From a candidate division NC10 bacterium CSP1-5 (GTDB taxonomy: Bacteria; Methylomirabilota; Methylomirabilia; Methylomirabilales; CSP1-5), in the NCBI GenBank assembly GCA_001443495.1, contig LDXR01000006.1, positions 62,001 to 126,000 of the forward strand: DNA of 64,000 bases. The letters are read 5' to 3'. Under the pieces are notes generated by a model. That model was not told where the DNA came from and searched no databases. It was given only the letters and a program-made list of their open reading frames with translations. The first letter of the stretch is position 1, and each line of letters opens with the position of its first letter. Below are positions 8,347-17,487 of this stretch, in pieces. The position numbers and the translations under genes are program-made.

Positions 8347-10170
8347 CTACTCCTCCGCCAGCCGCGACCGCCTGCGAAGTACCCCGAACAGCAGAACAGA
8401 GACCACGAGAACAGCAACCCCGATCAGCGACAGGTCAGGCACTCGCACAGGTGCGGAGGCGCTGCTCCCGTCGGCCCCCGCCGTTACCGTCGTGTTCCCT
8501 TGCGATTCGCCCCGCACCGTGACCTGTGCCCTCCCGCTCGAATCGGTCACAGCAGAGGCCGGCGAGACCGAGGCCACGCTGGGATTCGCGGTGCTGAATG
8601 TGACCGCCTTACCCGCCTGCGGCGCCGCGCCCAACGTGACCGTCGCCCTGGCGGTCGTCGTTTCGCCCTGGTCGAGCTCCCTGTCGGGGTCCAGCACCAG
8701 ACTCACGGCTAACTGGGGCCCTCCTCGGACCGCGCTCAGCAGACCTGCGCCACAGGGCTGGGGACACTGGCTCGATGTCCTGGGAAGGGCGTTGTTTCGG
8801 AGCTCGGCGGTGAGCTGCGCCGGGGTCAGCGTGGGGTTCTGGGCGAGATAGAGGGCGGCCACGCCCGCCACGTGGGGGGTCGCCATCGACGTGCCGTTAT
8901 AGCGAGCGTAGGTTCCAGCGTTGGGGTGAACCATGCTGAGCACCCCGTCGTTGTTGCCGTCCCCATCGTCGTCCCGCTGCACGTCCCCGCCGGGTGCCAT
9001 GATCTCGACTGTCGCGCCGAAATTCGAGTACCGGGTCACCAGGTGGCCGCGAGCGTCGCTCGCTGCCACGGTGATCACATTGTCGCAGCTCGCTGGGAAG
9101 ACCTGGGATGCATCCACCGCATCATTCCCGGCGGCCACCACGACTGCGGCGCCCGCCCCTACCGCATCATTGATCGCCGCCTGGGTGGACGGGGAGGCCG
9201 AGCAAGGATTGCCGGGCGGGGTACCGAGGCTCATGTTGATCACCCTGGCCGGCGTCGCATTTGCCGGCACGCCGGGGACGGCGAGGCCTGCGGCCCACCG
9301 GATGCCGTCGTTGATGTCGGCGATGGTGCCCCCGCATTTCCCCAGGACGCGCACGGCCTGAACCCGCACGGTCCAATTGGCGCCTGCGACCCCGACGCCG
9401 TTGTCGGTTCTTCCGACGCCGATGGTCCCGGCCACATGGGTCCCATGCCAGCTAGCGGGTTGGGCAGGATCGCCCGGGAAGCACTCGTCCGCGGCGACGG
9501 CATCGCCGGGGTCCGTGGGATCGTTGTCGCGACCGCTTCCGTCGTTGGCGATCGCCGGGTCGCTGATCATGTCAAAGCCGGCGATCAGGTTCGGGGATCC
9601 CGCGATGTCGGGATGGTTCGGGAGGACCCCGGTATCGATGACCGCCACAACGATGCTACTGCTTCCCGTGGTCGTGTCCCAGGCTCTCGGGAGGCTGATC
9701 CCGCCCGGAGACTGGCCGGTGCCGGTGCCGTTGTCGCGGTAGTGCCACTGCTCAGGAAAACGGGGATCGTTCGGGGTTCTCACGATGCGCAATATATAGT
9801 TCGGTTGCGCATACTGGACATTGGGGTCTGCGCGTAGTTGCCGGAGGACCTCCAGTGTGCGATCCCGCGCCTGGGTGGGCGAGAGGGTCTTTAGGGCGGT
9901 CGGCGGGATGCGGTAGAGCAGCTCGCCGCCGGATGTCACGCGCTTGCCGTCCTCGACTCCGAACCGCTTGAGGTCTGCGGGACCAAGGGTCCGGGCCGGC
10001 TTCATCTTCACGATGACCTCTCCAGGGACGAACTGGGCCTGAGGGGGGATGGTCCTGCGCTCAAGAAGCCTGCGGACCTCCTCCGGCGTGCGTTCCTGGG
10101 CCTCTCCAGGGAGAGTGCCGTAGGCCAAGCTTGCCAGGGCAACCATGACTGCCAGTAGAGAGGTGCTCAT
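8347..10170 (-). CDS. Secreted subtilisin-like (S8) protease with prodomain, Ig-like domain and C-terminal sorting tail
   Basis: This is a 607-residue secreted serine protease. Order: signal peptide (1-24), fervidolysin-type prodomain (about 45-128, beginning FVPGEVIVK and ending YAQPNYILRI), S8 catalytic domain (about 135-480) with Asp179 (VIDTGV), His242 (HGTHVAG), oxyanion Asn349 (AAGND) and Ser428 (GTSMATPHVAG), a Big-1/Ig-like domain (about 485-575), then a tripartite tail: VPDLSLIG (577-584), one transmembrane helix, and RRRSR. The tail suggests processing by the exosortase encoded next. The start has an AGGAGGA ribosome site. A gene encoding two prodomain copies diverges from it. Confidence 0.92.
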   Translation of the reverse strand: MSTSLLAVMVALASLAYGTLPGEAQERTPEEVRRLLERRTIPPQAQFVPGEVIVKMKPARTLGPADLKRFGVEDGKRVTSGGELLYRIPPTALKTLSPTQARDRTLEVLRQLRADPNVQYAQPNYILRIVRTPNDPRFPEQWHYRDNGTGTGQSPGGISLPRAWDTTTGSSSIVVAVIDTGVLPNHPDIAGSPNLIAGFDMISDPAIANDGSGRDNDPTDPGDAVAADECFPGDPAQPASWHGTHVAGTIGVGRTDNGVGVAGANWTVRVQAVRVLGKCGGTIADINDGIRWAAGLAVPGVPANATPARVINMSLGTPPGNPCSASPSTQAAINDAVGAGAAVVVAAGNDAVDASQVFPASCDNVITVAASDARGHLVTRYSNFGATVEIMAPGGDVQRDDDGDGNNDGVLSMVHPNAGTYARYNGTSMATPHVAGVAALYLAQNPTLTPAQLTAELRNNALPRTSSQCPQPCGAGLLSAVRGGPQLAVSLVLDPDRELDQGETTTARATVTLGAAPQAGKAVTFSTANPSVASVSPASAVTDSSGRAQVTVRGESQGNTTVTAGADGSSASAPVRVPDLSLIGVAVLVVSVLLFGVLRRRSRLAEE

Positions 10171-10248
10171 TGCTTCCTCCTTCCGCTCTTGATAAGCTAT
10201 TCGATGCCGAGGCCGCTTTTGATTGCGGTAGATATTGAGGGCAAGGTA
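10171..10248. promoter_or_regulatory. Divergent promoter region between subtilase and prodomain-repeat gene
   Basis: This 78-bp gap must hold the signals for both divergent genes, including AGGAGGA for the protease and GAGGGCAAGG for the other gene. It is short enough for shared control. I do not see a confident -35/-10 pair. Confidence 0.4.
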
Positions 10249-10893
10249 ATGACTATTTTGCTCGGTCTCGTGCTTCCAGGCATCCTCCTCGGGACCTCAC
10301 CGGTGTCATCGCCTCGGTTTGTCCCCGGCGAGGTCCTCGTCAAGTTCGTTCCTGGATCGGACGGAGGCGCCGCCGTCATGCAAGCCAGTCGCGTCAGCCC
10401 TCCGGACCTAGGCGCGTTGGCGCAGGTGATCGACCGCTTACAGGCCAAGGTCAATATCCCTCTCAGGGCAAAGCAGGTGACGGGCGGCCAATGGGTCCTG
10501 TTGTCTGTCGATGGGGAAAAGCTGACAGATCAACTTCTCGAGAAACTCCGCGGGCGGGAAAGCGTCGCGGAGGTCCAACCCAGCGCCGGGAAACCCGAAG
10601 CCCATGTGAGCGTCTCGTTGCCGAAAAAGCTCGTCATCAGGTTCTCACCGGGCAGCGCAGAATCCCAGGCGGTCGCACGAAAGCTGGCAGATCCCAACGA
10701 CATGGGCTTTTCTCGCCTCCTCCGCGATCTGGAAAAGGCGGTTGGCCTACCCTTACAGGGTGAGGTCGATGAAGACGCCACGGCTGTTGTGCAGATCGAT
10801 CTTGCGGCCCTCACCCTGAAGCTCTCCGAGCAACTCAAGGCCCTGGCCGATGTCGAGTCGGCCCAGCCGAACTACATCTTGAGGATTCAGTAA
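10249..10893 (+). CDS. Secreted tandem subtilase-prodomain protein without catalytic domain (candidate protease inhibitor/chaperone)
   Basis: The 214-residue protein has a signal peptide (MTILLGLVLPGILLGTSP) and two copies of the fervidolysin-like prodomain fold: about residues 22-112 (RFVPGEVLVKF to VAEVQPSAG) and about 122-214 (KKLVIRFSPGS to ESAQPNYILRIQ). Its last residues, AQPNYILRI, are identical to the end of the prodomain in the divergent subtilase, where the catalytic domain would begin; here the protein stops. S8 prodomains act as folding chaperones and tight inhibitors of their protease, so this is a good candidate for a trans-acting inhibitor or foldase. ATG 10249 is chosen over earlier starts (10189, 10204) for its ribosome site and signal peptide. 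Confidence 0.72.
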   Translation: MTILLGLVLPGILLGTSPVSSPRFVPGEVLVKFVPGSDGGAAVMQASRVSPPDLGALAQVIDRLQAKVNIPLRAKQVTGGQWVLLSVDGEKLTDQLLEKLRGRESVAEVQPSAGKPEAHVSVSLPKKLVIRFSPGSAESQAVARKLADPNDMGFSRLLRDLEKAVGLPLQGEVDEDATAVVQIDLAALTLKLSEQLKALADVESAQPNYILRIQ

Positions 10894-11254
10894 CTCGACC
10901 TCGCCGGTGCGACCCCGCGATATCCTGTCAGGCTTCTTTCACGGCAGATATGGCGATGAGATTTTCCAGCGGCCTATGGCCGTGGTCAGGGAGACATCGG
11001 GTGTCCGGGATCACATCAACGCGCACGGTGTTTCGAAGGACGTGCCGAACGGGGAAGACGGTACCCGAGGGCCATGCGAAAGTCAAATCCGTCGCCAGCC
11101 CACTCGGAACAAGATCGTCAAAAAGCAAGTTCGGTGCCAACACCCTCCCCTTCCGCCATCCGCCGATTGAGCTTGCGGGGGGCGGGCGAATCGGGTAAGA
11201 GTAGGGCCACCCATTCCCGCCCGGTTGGGGCTGGATGCCTGCCGTGAGAGTCCC
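10894..11254. other. 361-bp gap without a supported gene
   Basis: Small open frames exist on both strands (for example 10928-11143 on the minus strand) but none has a ribosome site, a recognisable motif or a counterpart. The last 90 bp, rich in G and C, precede comM. I see no terminator hairpin for the gene ending at 10893. Confidence 0.4.
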
Positions 11255-12790
11255 ATGTTAGCCAAGGTCCTCAGTGGCGCGGTCCTCGGGGTCGATGCCT
11301 ACGTGGTCGAGGTCGAGGTGGACATCGCCCTGGGCCTCCCCTCCTTCAACACCGTGGGCCTCCCTGACGTGGCCGTCAAGGAGAGCCGCGACCGGGTCAA
11401 GGCCGCCATCAAGAACTGCGGCTTTGACTTCCCCCCGCGGCGGATCACCGTCAATCTTGCCCCCGCCGACATCAAGAAGGAGGGCGCCGCCTTTGATCTG
11501 CCGATGGCCATCGGGGTGTTGGCGGCACAGGGGGTGGTGAAGCCGGACCGGCTGTCGGAGGTCCTGGTCCTTGGCGAGCTGGCGCTGGACGGGCTCGTCC
11601 GCCCCATTCGGGGAGCCCTGCCGATGGCCGTGGCCGCAGCCGAGGTGGGTCTCCAGGGCATCGTGCTTCCGGTCGACAACGCCCCGGAGGCCGCCGTCGT
11701 CAAGGGGATCAAGGTTTACGGGGTGCAGAGCCTCGCCCAGACGGTCGAGATCTTGAACGGCGAGGTCACCCTCGAGCCCACCAGCATCGATCTCGAGGCG
11801 GCGTTTGCTGAGTCCTCCCAGTATGCGGTCGACTTTACCGATGTCAGGGGACAAGAGCATGCCAAACGGGGCCTCGAGGTGGCCGCGGCGGGAGGTCACA
11901 ACATCCTGCTCATCGGTCCCCCGGGGTCGGGGAAGACGATGCTGGCCAAGCGCCTGCCGACCATTCTCCCACCCCTCGGCCTGGAGGAGGCGATCCAGAC
12001 CACCAAAATCCACAGTGTCTCCGGACTCCTCCCACCCCGCGCTCCCCTCATTGCCATCCGACCCTTCCGGGCCCCTCACCACACCATCTCGGATGCCGGG
12101 CTGATCGGCGGTGGCAACATCCCCCGTCCGGGTGAGGTGAGCCTGGCCCATCACGGGGTCCTCTTTCTGGACGAACTCCCGGAGTTCAAGCGGCACGTCC
12201 TCGAGGTGCTTCGACAGCCGCTCGAGGACGGCCAGGTCACCATCGCTCGGGCCGCCACGTCCCTCACCTATGCGGCGTCATTCATGCTGGCGGCGGCTAT
12301 GAACCCATGTCCGTGCGGATACCTGACCGATCCCCAACGGGAGTGCGGTTGCACCCACGGAGAGATCCAGCGCTATCTCAGCCGGATCTCCGGGCCCCTC
12401 CTCGACCGCATCGATATCCACATCGAGGTGCCACCGCTCAGGTATCGGGACATGACGGCAGAGACGGCGGGCGAGCCCTCACCCGTGATTCGGGAGCGGG
12501 TGCGACGGGCCCGGGCGATCCAGGCCGAGCGCTTCAAGAAGAGCAAGATCTTTTACAATGCGGCGATGAGCCCCAAACAGATCCGCCGCTATTGTCAGAC
12601 GGCCGGGGAGGGGCAGCGCCTCCTGGAGACCGCGATGGAGCGGCTGGGGCTCAGCGCCCGCGCGTACGATCGCATCTTGAAGGTCGCCCGCACGATCGCC
12701 GATCTCACCCCAGAGGAGACCATTCGCCCCGAGCACATTGCCGAGGCCATTCAGTACCGGAGTCTGGATCGCGGAATTCGGAGGGCTTGA
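11255..12790 (+). CDS. comM: ComM/YifB family Mg-chelatase-like AAA+ ATPase
   Basis: This 511-residue protein matches ComM, a hexameric helicase that promotes branch migration during natural transformation; orthologues are widespread in non-competent bacteria too. Order: N-terminal ChlI-like domain ([35 protein letters not shown]), Walker [14 protein letters not shown] at about 222-234, Walker B FLDELPEF, a Cys cluster [17 protein letters not shown], and a C-terminal helical lid ending in RSLDRGIRR. The ATG at 11255 gives the usual N-terminus MLAKV. It is followed 3 bp later by a small zinc-ribbon gene. Confidence 0.93.
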   Translation: MLAKVLSGAVLGVDAYVVEVEVDIALGLPSFNTVGLPDVAVKESRDRVKAAIKNCGFDFPPRRITVNLAPADIKKEGAAFDLPMAIGVLAAQGVVKPDRLSEVLVLGELALDGLVRPIRGALPMAVAAAEVGLQGIVLPVDNAPEAAVVKGIKVYGVQSLAQTVEILNGEVTLEPTSIDLEAAFAESSQYAVDFTDVRGQEHAKRGLEVAAAGGHNILLIGPPGSGKTMLAKRLPTILPPLGLEEAIQTTKIHSVSGLLPPRAPLIAIRPFRAPHHTISDAGLIGGGNIPRPGEVSLAHHGVLFLDELPEFKRHVLEVLRQPLEDGQVTIARAATSLTYAASFMLAAAMNPCPCGYLTDPQRECGCTHGEIQRYLSRISGPLLDRIDIHIEVPPLRYRDMTAETAGEPSPVIRERVRRARAIQAERFKKSKIFYNAAMSPKQIRRYCQTAGEGQRLLETAMERLGLSARAYDRILKVARTIADLTPEETIRPEHIAEAIQYRSLDRGIRRA

Positions 12791-12793
12791 GGT

Positions 12794-12985
12794 ATGAGCG
12801 CCGTTCCACCCAAGTGTCTTCACTGCAAGCGGGATCTCCGTTACGATCTGGCCCACCTGCGATACCGCTGTCCCGCGTGCGACGCAAGCGACGCCCCGGC
12901 GGATATCTGGCGGACCGGGGGAAAGGCCTTGGGACGCCAAGTCGCCCGCCTCCTGCACCAGGTCGAGCAGTGGCTTGGGAAATGA
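12794..12985 (+). CDS. Small zinc-ribbon protein
   Basis: This is a 63-residue protein with CLHC and CPAC pairs 18 residues apart, a zinc-ribbon arrangement, followed by an amphipathic basic tail. It begins 3 bp after comM, and its stop overlaps the ATG of the following lipoprotein gene, so it is translationally coupled on both sides. The function is unknown. Confidence 0.6.
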   Translation: MSAVPPKCLHCKRDLRYDLAHLRYRCPACDASDAPADIWRTGGKALGRQVARLLHQVEQWLGK

Positions 12986-14508
12986 GGGTTCGGCTCGGCC
13001 TGCTCCCGCTCGGCATTGCCATCAGCCTCCTCGGCCTCGGGGCCTGTGGGACAGGCGAGGGGCGCTCCGCCGCCGACGTGGTAGCCGCCATCGAGACCAA
13101 TCCGGTGAGCCTCGATCCCCGCGTCGCCACCGATGCCCTCTCCCTGCATGTCGCCGGATTGCTCTTCAATGGCCTGGTCCGCGCGGATGACCATCTCCGG
13201 GTCGTCCCGGACCTCGCACGCCGGTGGGAGCAGCCCGACGACCGAACGGTCATCTTCCATCTCCGCGAGGGGGTGCGGTTTCACCGCGGGCGGGAGCTCA
13301 CCGCCGACGATGTCCGGTTTACTTTCGAATCTCTCCAGACCATCGGTTCGGCCCACACGCCCCTCCTCCAGGAGGTCAAAGAGATTCGGGTCCTGGACCG
13401 TTATCGGGTGGCCTTTCACCTGAAACGCCCCTTCACTCCCCTCCTGTACCATCTGACGGTGGGAATCGTCCCGGCGGACCTCGCGAGTCAAGCGGGCTTT
13501 GGTCAGGCGCCGGTGGGCACAGGGCCTTTTCGATTCACACGGTGGGGCCAGAATGAGGAGGTCGAGCTTGAGGCCTTTCCAGGGTATTTCGGCGGGAGTC
13601 CCCGGATCACGAGGCTCAGACTGCGGATCATCCCGGATGCGACTATCCGATTCCTCGAGCTGAAGAAGGGGAACATCGATCTGCTCCTCGGGTCGCTCCC
13701 CCCCGAGGTCTTATCCTTGGTCGATTCGCTACCGGGGGTTCAGACGGCCACGGGTCCCTCCAGTAACTACACCTACCTGGGCTTCAACCTCCGGGACCCG
13801 ATTCTGGCTGACCGCAAAGTTCGCCGGGCCATCGCCTATGCCCTTGACCGAAAGGGACTCATCGCCCATCTCCTCCGGGGGCAGGCGACTGCGGCCACGG
13901 GGCTCCTCTTTCCCCAGCACTGGGCCTACGAACCGCAGGTGGCGACCTTCCCGTTCGACCCGGAAAGGGCCAGGCGGCTTTTGGATGAGGCCGGGTATCC
14001 TGTAACACAAGAGGGGGTGCGGTTCGCCCTCACCTTCAAGGCGACGACGGGCGAGCTCAGCCGAGCCATTGCCGAGGCAATACAGTTCCAACTGGCGCAG
14101 GTCGGGATTCGGCTCGAGATCCGGAGCTACGAGTGGGGGACGTTCTATGCCGATATCAAGTCGGGGAATTTCCAGCTTTATGTCCTGACCTGGGTCGGCA
14201 TCACCGACCCCGACTATTATCAGTATATCTTCCACTCCGATTCTCTTCCTCCCCTTGGGGCCAATCGGGGTTACTACCGGAACCCCGAGGTGGATCGTCT
14301 GCTGCTCCACGGTCGGCGAACCGCGGACACGGGTGGGCGAAAGACGACCTACGGCCGAATCCAGCAGATCCTGGCTGAGGAGCTTCCCTATATCAGTCTC
14401 TGGCACGAGCTGCGTTGGGTCGCGTACAAGGGGCGGATCCGGGGGTTCTCCCTGATGCCGGGAGGTGACTTTACCCCCCTCAAGGACGTTTGGATCGATG
14501 ACCGCTAG
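12982..14508 (+). CDS. Peptide/nickel-type ABC transporter substrate-binding lipoprotein
   Basis: This 508-residue SBP_bac_5 family protein (OppA/DppA/NikA type) is the periplasmic binding partner of the two permeases that follow. The lipobox LLGLGAC near residues 17-23 makes it a lipoprotein. Family blocks include the early NPVSLDPR, the LREGVRFHRGRELTADDVRFT motif region (about 92-112) and KVRRAIAYALDRKGLI (about 276-291). The ATG at 12982 overlaps the previous stop; an earlier in-frame reading has no signal sequence. No ATPase genes follow, so the importer's ATPases must be elsewhere. Confidence 0.92.
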   Translation: MRVRLGLLPLGIAISLLGLGACGTGEGRSAADVVAAIETNPVSLDPRVATDALSLHVAGLLFNGLVRADDHLRVVPDLARRWEQPDDRTVIFHLREGVRFHRGRELTADDVRFTFESLQTIGSAHTPLLQEVKEIRVLDRYRVAFHLKRPFTPLLYHLTVGIVPADLASQAGFGQAPVGTGPFRFTRWGQNEEVELEAFPGYFGGSPRITRLRLRIIPDATIRFLELKKGNIDLLLGSLPPEVLSLVDSLPGVQTATGPSSNYTYLGFNLRDPILADRKVRRAIAYALDRKGLIAHLLRGQATAATGLLFPQHWAYEPQVATFPFDPERARRLLDEAGYPVTQEGVRFALTFKATTGELSRAIAEAIQFQLAQVGIRLEIRSYEWGTFYADIKSGNFQLYVLTWVGITDPDYYQYIFHSDSLPPLGANRGYYRNPEVDRLLLHGRRTADTGGRKTTYGRIQQILAEELPYISLWHELRWVAYKGRIRGFSLMPGGDFTPLKDVWIDDR

Positions 14509-14616
14509 ATGGTTCACGGTTCAGGGTTCATAGTCGGGCCTATGAGTTTGGTGGAATTGAGGCATTATCATGAGCCATGAACTCTGAACTATGAACCCCG
14601 AACGCTGAACTATGAA
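14509..14616. repeat. Intergenic 7-nt tandem repeat with inverted arms (TGAAC type)
   Basis: The left arm (14509-14531) reads GGTTCA-rich units; the right arm (14571-14616) is a run of 7-mers of the form ATGAACT CTGAACT ATGAACC. The arms can pair into a hairpin. It lies between the binding-protein and permease genes. The same type recurs near 26.5 and 61.8 kb. Confidence 0.75.
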
Positions 14617-14634
14617 CGCCGCGAGGCGAGAGAG

Positions 14635-15555
14635 ATGGGACGCTATCTCCTGCGAAGGCTGCTCCTCCTGCTCCCGGTGATGTGGGGCGTATCCACGTTG
14701 GTCTTTCTCCTGATCCACCTGACTCCCGGGGATCCGGTGGAGGTGATGTTGGGCGAGGCTGCCCTCCCTGCGGCGAGGGAGGCACTCCGCCAGAGCCTCC
14801 GGCTGGACCGTCCCCTTCCAGAACAGTATCTCTTCTTCCTACACGGGCTTGTGACCGGGGATCTCGGCACGTCTCTCTTCTCTCGGGAGCCGGTCTTTGC
14901 CCGGCTCCTGCAGGCGCTGCCCGCCACCGCCGAGCTGGCGGTGACGGGTCTCGGTGTGGCCCTCATGATCGCCGTCCCCCTGGGGACTGTAGCCGCGGTG
15001 AGGCGGGGCTCTGGCCTCGACCACGGGAGTCGGTTCGTGGCCCTCTTGGGGGTTTCGGTCCCCAACTTTGTGCTCGCGCCGCTCTTGATCCTCGCCTTTG
15101 CCATTGAACTCAACTGGCTGCCGGTGTCGGGTCGCGGCGGCCTCGGCCATTTGGTCCTTCCGGCCCTGACTCTCGGGATGGCGTTCGCCGGGATCCTCTC
15201 ACGGATGGTGCGGGCGAGCCTGCTGGAGGTCCTGGGTCAGGACTACATCCGGGCGGCCAGGGCCAAGGGCCTTTCCGAACGACGGGTGATCCTCCGTCAT
15301 GGCCTGATGGCTTCCGTGATTCCCGTCATCACCATCGTGGGGCTACAGTTTGGGGCGTTGCTCTCGGGTGCGATCATCACCGAGACCATCTTTGCCTGGC
15401 CCGGTCTAGGGAGACTGACGCTTCAGGCGATCCAGGCTCGGGATTATCCGCTGGTGCAGGGCTGTGTCCTGGTCATCAGTTTCGGGTATGTCTTGGTCAA
15501 CACGGCGACGGATCTGTTGTACGCCTATGTGGACCCGAGGATACGGTATGAATGA
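14635..15555 (+). CDS. ABC transporter permease, DppB/OppB type
   Basis: This 306-residue inner-membrane permease has six predicted transmembrane segments. The N-terminal block YLLRRLLLLLPVMWGVSTLVF is typical of DppB-like subunits, and the EAA loop is seen as DYIRAARAKGLSERRVILRHGL (about residues 202-223), which docks the ATPase. A GAGAGAG site precedes the ATG. It partners with the DppC-like gene downstream and the binding protein upstream to import peptides, nickel or a related small ligand. Confidence 0.92.
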   Translation: MGRYLLRRLLLLLPVMWGVSTLVFLLIHLTPGDPVEVMLGEAALPAAREALRQSLRLDRPLPEQYLFFLHGLVTGDLGTSLFSREPVFARLLQALPATAELAVTGLGVALMIAVPLGTVAAVRRGSGLDHGSRFVALLGVSVPNFVLAPLLILAFAIELNWLPVSGRGGLGHLVLPALTLGMAFAGILSRMVRASLLEVLGQDYIRAARAKGLSERRVILRHGLMASVIPVITIVGLQFGALLSGAIITETIFAWPGLGRLTLQAIQARDYPLVQGCVLVISFGYVLVNTATDLLYAYVDPRIRYE

Positions 15556-15628
15556 GAGCTGTCAGCGGTCAGCTATCAGCACAGTATGGAGCATGTCCTC
15601 GCTGCTAACAGCGGACGGGTGATAGCTT
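15554..15628. repeat. Intergenic 7-nt tandem repeat with inverted arms (AGCTGTC type)
   Basis: The left arm reads AGCTGTC AGCGGTC AGCTATC AGCACAG (from about 15559); the right arm (15599-15628) carries the complementary GCTAACAGCGG and GATAGCT. It fills the gap between the two permease genes. Confidence 0.65.
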
Positions 15629-15646
15629 TTGGAGGCGATGGCGGCC

Positions 15647-16453
15647 ATGCGAAAAAATAGACCGTGGCCCAGCGGGCTGCTGCTGGTGACGGGGGTAATG
15701 CTCTGTGCATTGCTGGCCCCGATCCTGGCCCCTCATTCCCCCACAGAGCAGGTATTGGCCGAGGGTCTCACTGGCCCAAGCCTCACACATCCCTTTGGTC
15801 AGGATCGCCTCGGCCGCGATCTCCTCTCTCGAACTTTGTACGGGGCCAGGATCTCATTCTGGGTTGCCACGGTGGCCGTCAGCATCTCTTTAGGGATCGG
15901 GCTCGTGGTCGGGGCAGCCGCCGGCCACTTCGGCGGGTGGGTGGACGAGCTCGTGATGCGCTTCGTGGATATCTTGCAGGCCTTTCCGGGAATTCTCCTC
16001 GCGATCGCCTTTGCGGCCATCCTGGGCCCGAGCATTACCAACGTGGTCATTGCCCTCTCCTTGATCGGCTGGGTAGGATATGCCCGGCTCACCCGCGGCC
16101 AGATCCTCGTGGTCCGGGAGATGGAGTTTGTGACGGCGGTCAGGGCCTTAGGGGGTAAAGACCTGAGGGTGATCCTCCGGCATCTGCTGCCCAATATCGT
16201 TGGGCCGGTCCTCGTGGAGGCCAGCTTTGGCTTCGCATCGGTCATCGTTGCTGAGGCGAGCCTGAGCTTCCTCGGCCTCGGCACCCAGCCCCCCACGCCG
16301 AGCTGGGGGGCGATGCTCGATGAGGCCAGGCAGTATCTCTTGGTCGCGCCCCATCTGACCCTCTTCCCCGGGCTCGCGATCGTGGTCACCGTCATGGGCC
16401 TTAACTTCCTGGGGGACGGCCTCAGGGACCTGTGGGATCCGCGGGGCGGGTAA
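15647..16453 (+). CDS. ABC transporter permease, DppC/OppC type
   Basis: The second permease, about 268 residues, has the DppC signature near its N-terminus (LLAPILAPHSPTEQ, then HPFGQDRLGRDLLSRTLYGARIS) and the EAA loop EFVTAVRALGGKDLRVILRHLLPN. About six membrane spans are visible. ATG 15647 is preferred because GGAGG at 15631-15635 is at good spacing; ATG 15638 or TTG 15629 are possible in the same frame. The gene ends the importer cluster; no ATP-binding subunits follow. Confidence 0.9.
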   Translation: MRKNRPWPSGLLLVTGVMLCALLAPILAPHSPTEQVLAEGLTGPSLTHPFGQDRLGRDLLSRTLYGARISFWVATVAVSISLGIGLVVGAAAGHFGGWVDELVMRFVDILQAFPGILLAIAFAAILGPSITNVVIALSLIGWVGYARLTRGQILVVREMEFVTAVRALGGKDLRVILRHLLPNIVGPVLVEASFGFASVIVAEASLSFLGLGTQPPTPSWGAMLDEARQYLLVAPHLTLFPGLAIVVTVMGLNFLGDGLRDLWDPRGG

Positions 16454-16520
16454 GTGCTCGGGCCCGGCTGGGGTCTGGTATATTAGCGTGGTGGCCCTTT
16501 GACCTCGGGATGCTTTTCCG

Positions 16521-17246
16521 TTGACCAGGGACAAGAAAGGCGACAAGGGAAAGAAAAGACCGTCGGTCCGACTGCCGGTGGCGCCGCCGTCCCGGCCCCA
16601 TCGGCCCAAGCCCGATTATCGGCGAGAGCATGAGCAGGAGCGTATCCGCCGGGTCGTGGAGGAAGAGCAGAAGCAACAGGAGGAGCAGGACAACCCGGAG
16701 CGGGAAGAGCAGAACGAGCAGGGGGTGACGGAGCGTGCTGTGGGTGAGAAGAGAGGTCAGGGACTCCGGTTTGTGGTGCACGAGCACAAGGCCACCCGCC
16801 TCCATCACGATTTCCGGCTGGAGATAGCGGGGGTGCTCAAGTCGTGGGCGGTCCCGAAAGGCCCCTCCATGAATCCCGCGGAGAAGCGACTGGCGGTGAT
16901 GGTGTCGGATCATCCTCTGGTGTACGCCGAATTTGAAGGAATCATTCCTGAGGGAAGCTATGGCGCGGGGCCCGTGGTCATTTGGGACACGGGGACGTAC
17001 GTTCCCCTCGAGGGGGACCCGCGTGACGGGATCAAGACCGGGAAGCTCGCCTTTGAGCTGCACGGAAAAAGGCTCAAGGGAGCCTTCGCCTTGGCCCGGA
17101 TGACGGGGCGAGGGACGGGGAAGGAATGGTTATTGATAAAGAAGCGAGACGCCCACGCCGACCCGCAGTGGAAACTCAAGACGGCCCTGACGCCACAGAG
17201 GCTCAAGGGCCTCGAGGTCAAGATCCCTCCCTGCGAGACCGAATAG
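16521..17246 (+). CDS. Stand-alone LigD-type 3'-phosphoesterase domain protein
   Basis: The LigD phosphoesterase domain trims 3' ends (ribonucleotides, 3'-phosphate) during bacterial end joining. Residues about 80-190 hold the family blocks [18 protein letters not shown] (His/Asp/Arg catalytic set), [29 protein letters not shown] and [10 protein letters not shown]. Here the domain is not joined to ligase or polymerase domains and no ku gene is near. The N-terminal 75 residues are highly charged and Glu/Gln/Arg-rich, probably disordered or coiled. The TTG start at 16521 is the best available; the exact start is uncertain. Confidence 0.88.
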   Translation: MTRDKKGDKGKKRPSVRLPVAPPSRPHRPKPDYRREHEQERIRRVVEEEQKQQEEQDNPEREEQNEQGVTERAVGEKRGQGLRFVVHEHKATRLHHDFRLEIAGVLKSWAVPKGPSMNPAEKRLAVMVSDHPLVYAEFEGIIPEGSYGAGPVVIWDTGTYVPLEGDPRDGIKTGKLAFELHGKRLKGAFALARMTGRGTGKEWLLIKKRDAHADPQWKLKTALTPQRLKGLEVKIPPCETE

Positions 17247-17487
17247 GAGCGATTTCCTCGTCCGAGAGCGGGTGTACAATGCCGACGCCTGGTGGACAAG
17301 CACCGCCGGGCGTTCGCGTTTTCCAGGGGCAATTTCTGCCGTGCAAAGACCCCAGAAAGGGTCCATCGTGTAAGCGCTCGGCCCCTCAGGCCTTCTTATT
17401 CGAGCTCATCGACCGTGCCGCGGGGTGTCATTTTGGCATACTTCGTGCACCCTCGATGGGTAGCGACGCATTGTGAGGCGCTGAGAG

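Noticed and set aside
10928-11143. Minus-strand frame of 71 codons in the gap before comM
   Set aside because: No ribosome site, no recognisable domain, no evidence of conservation; kept only as a possible remnant.
12307-12981. N-terminal extension of the peptide-binding lipoprotein reaching back into comM
   Set aside because: It would overlap comM and the zinc-ribbon gene and destroy the lipoprotein signal that begins at 12982.
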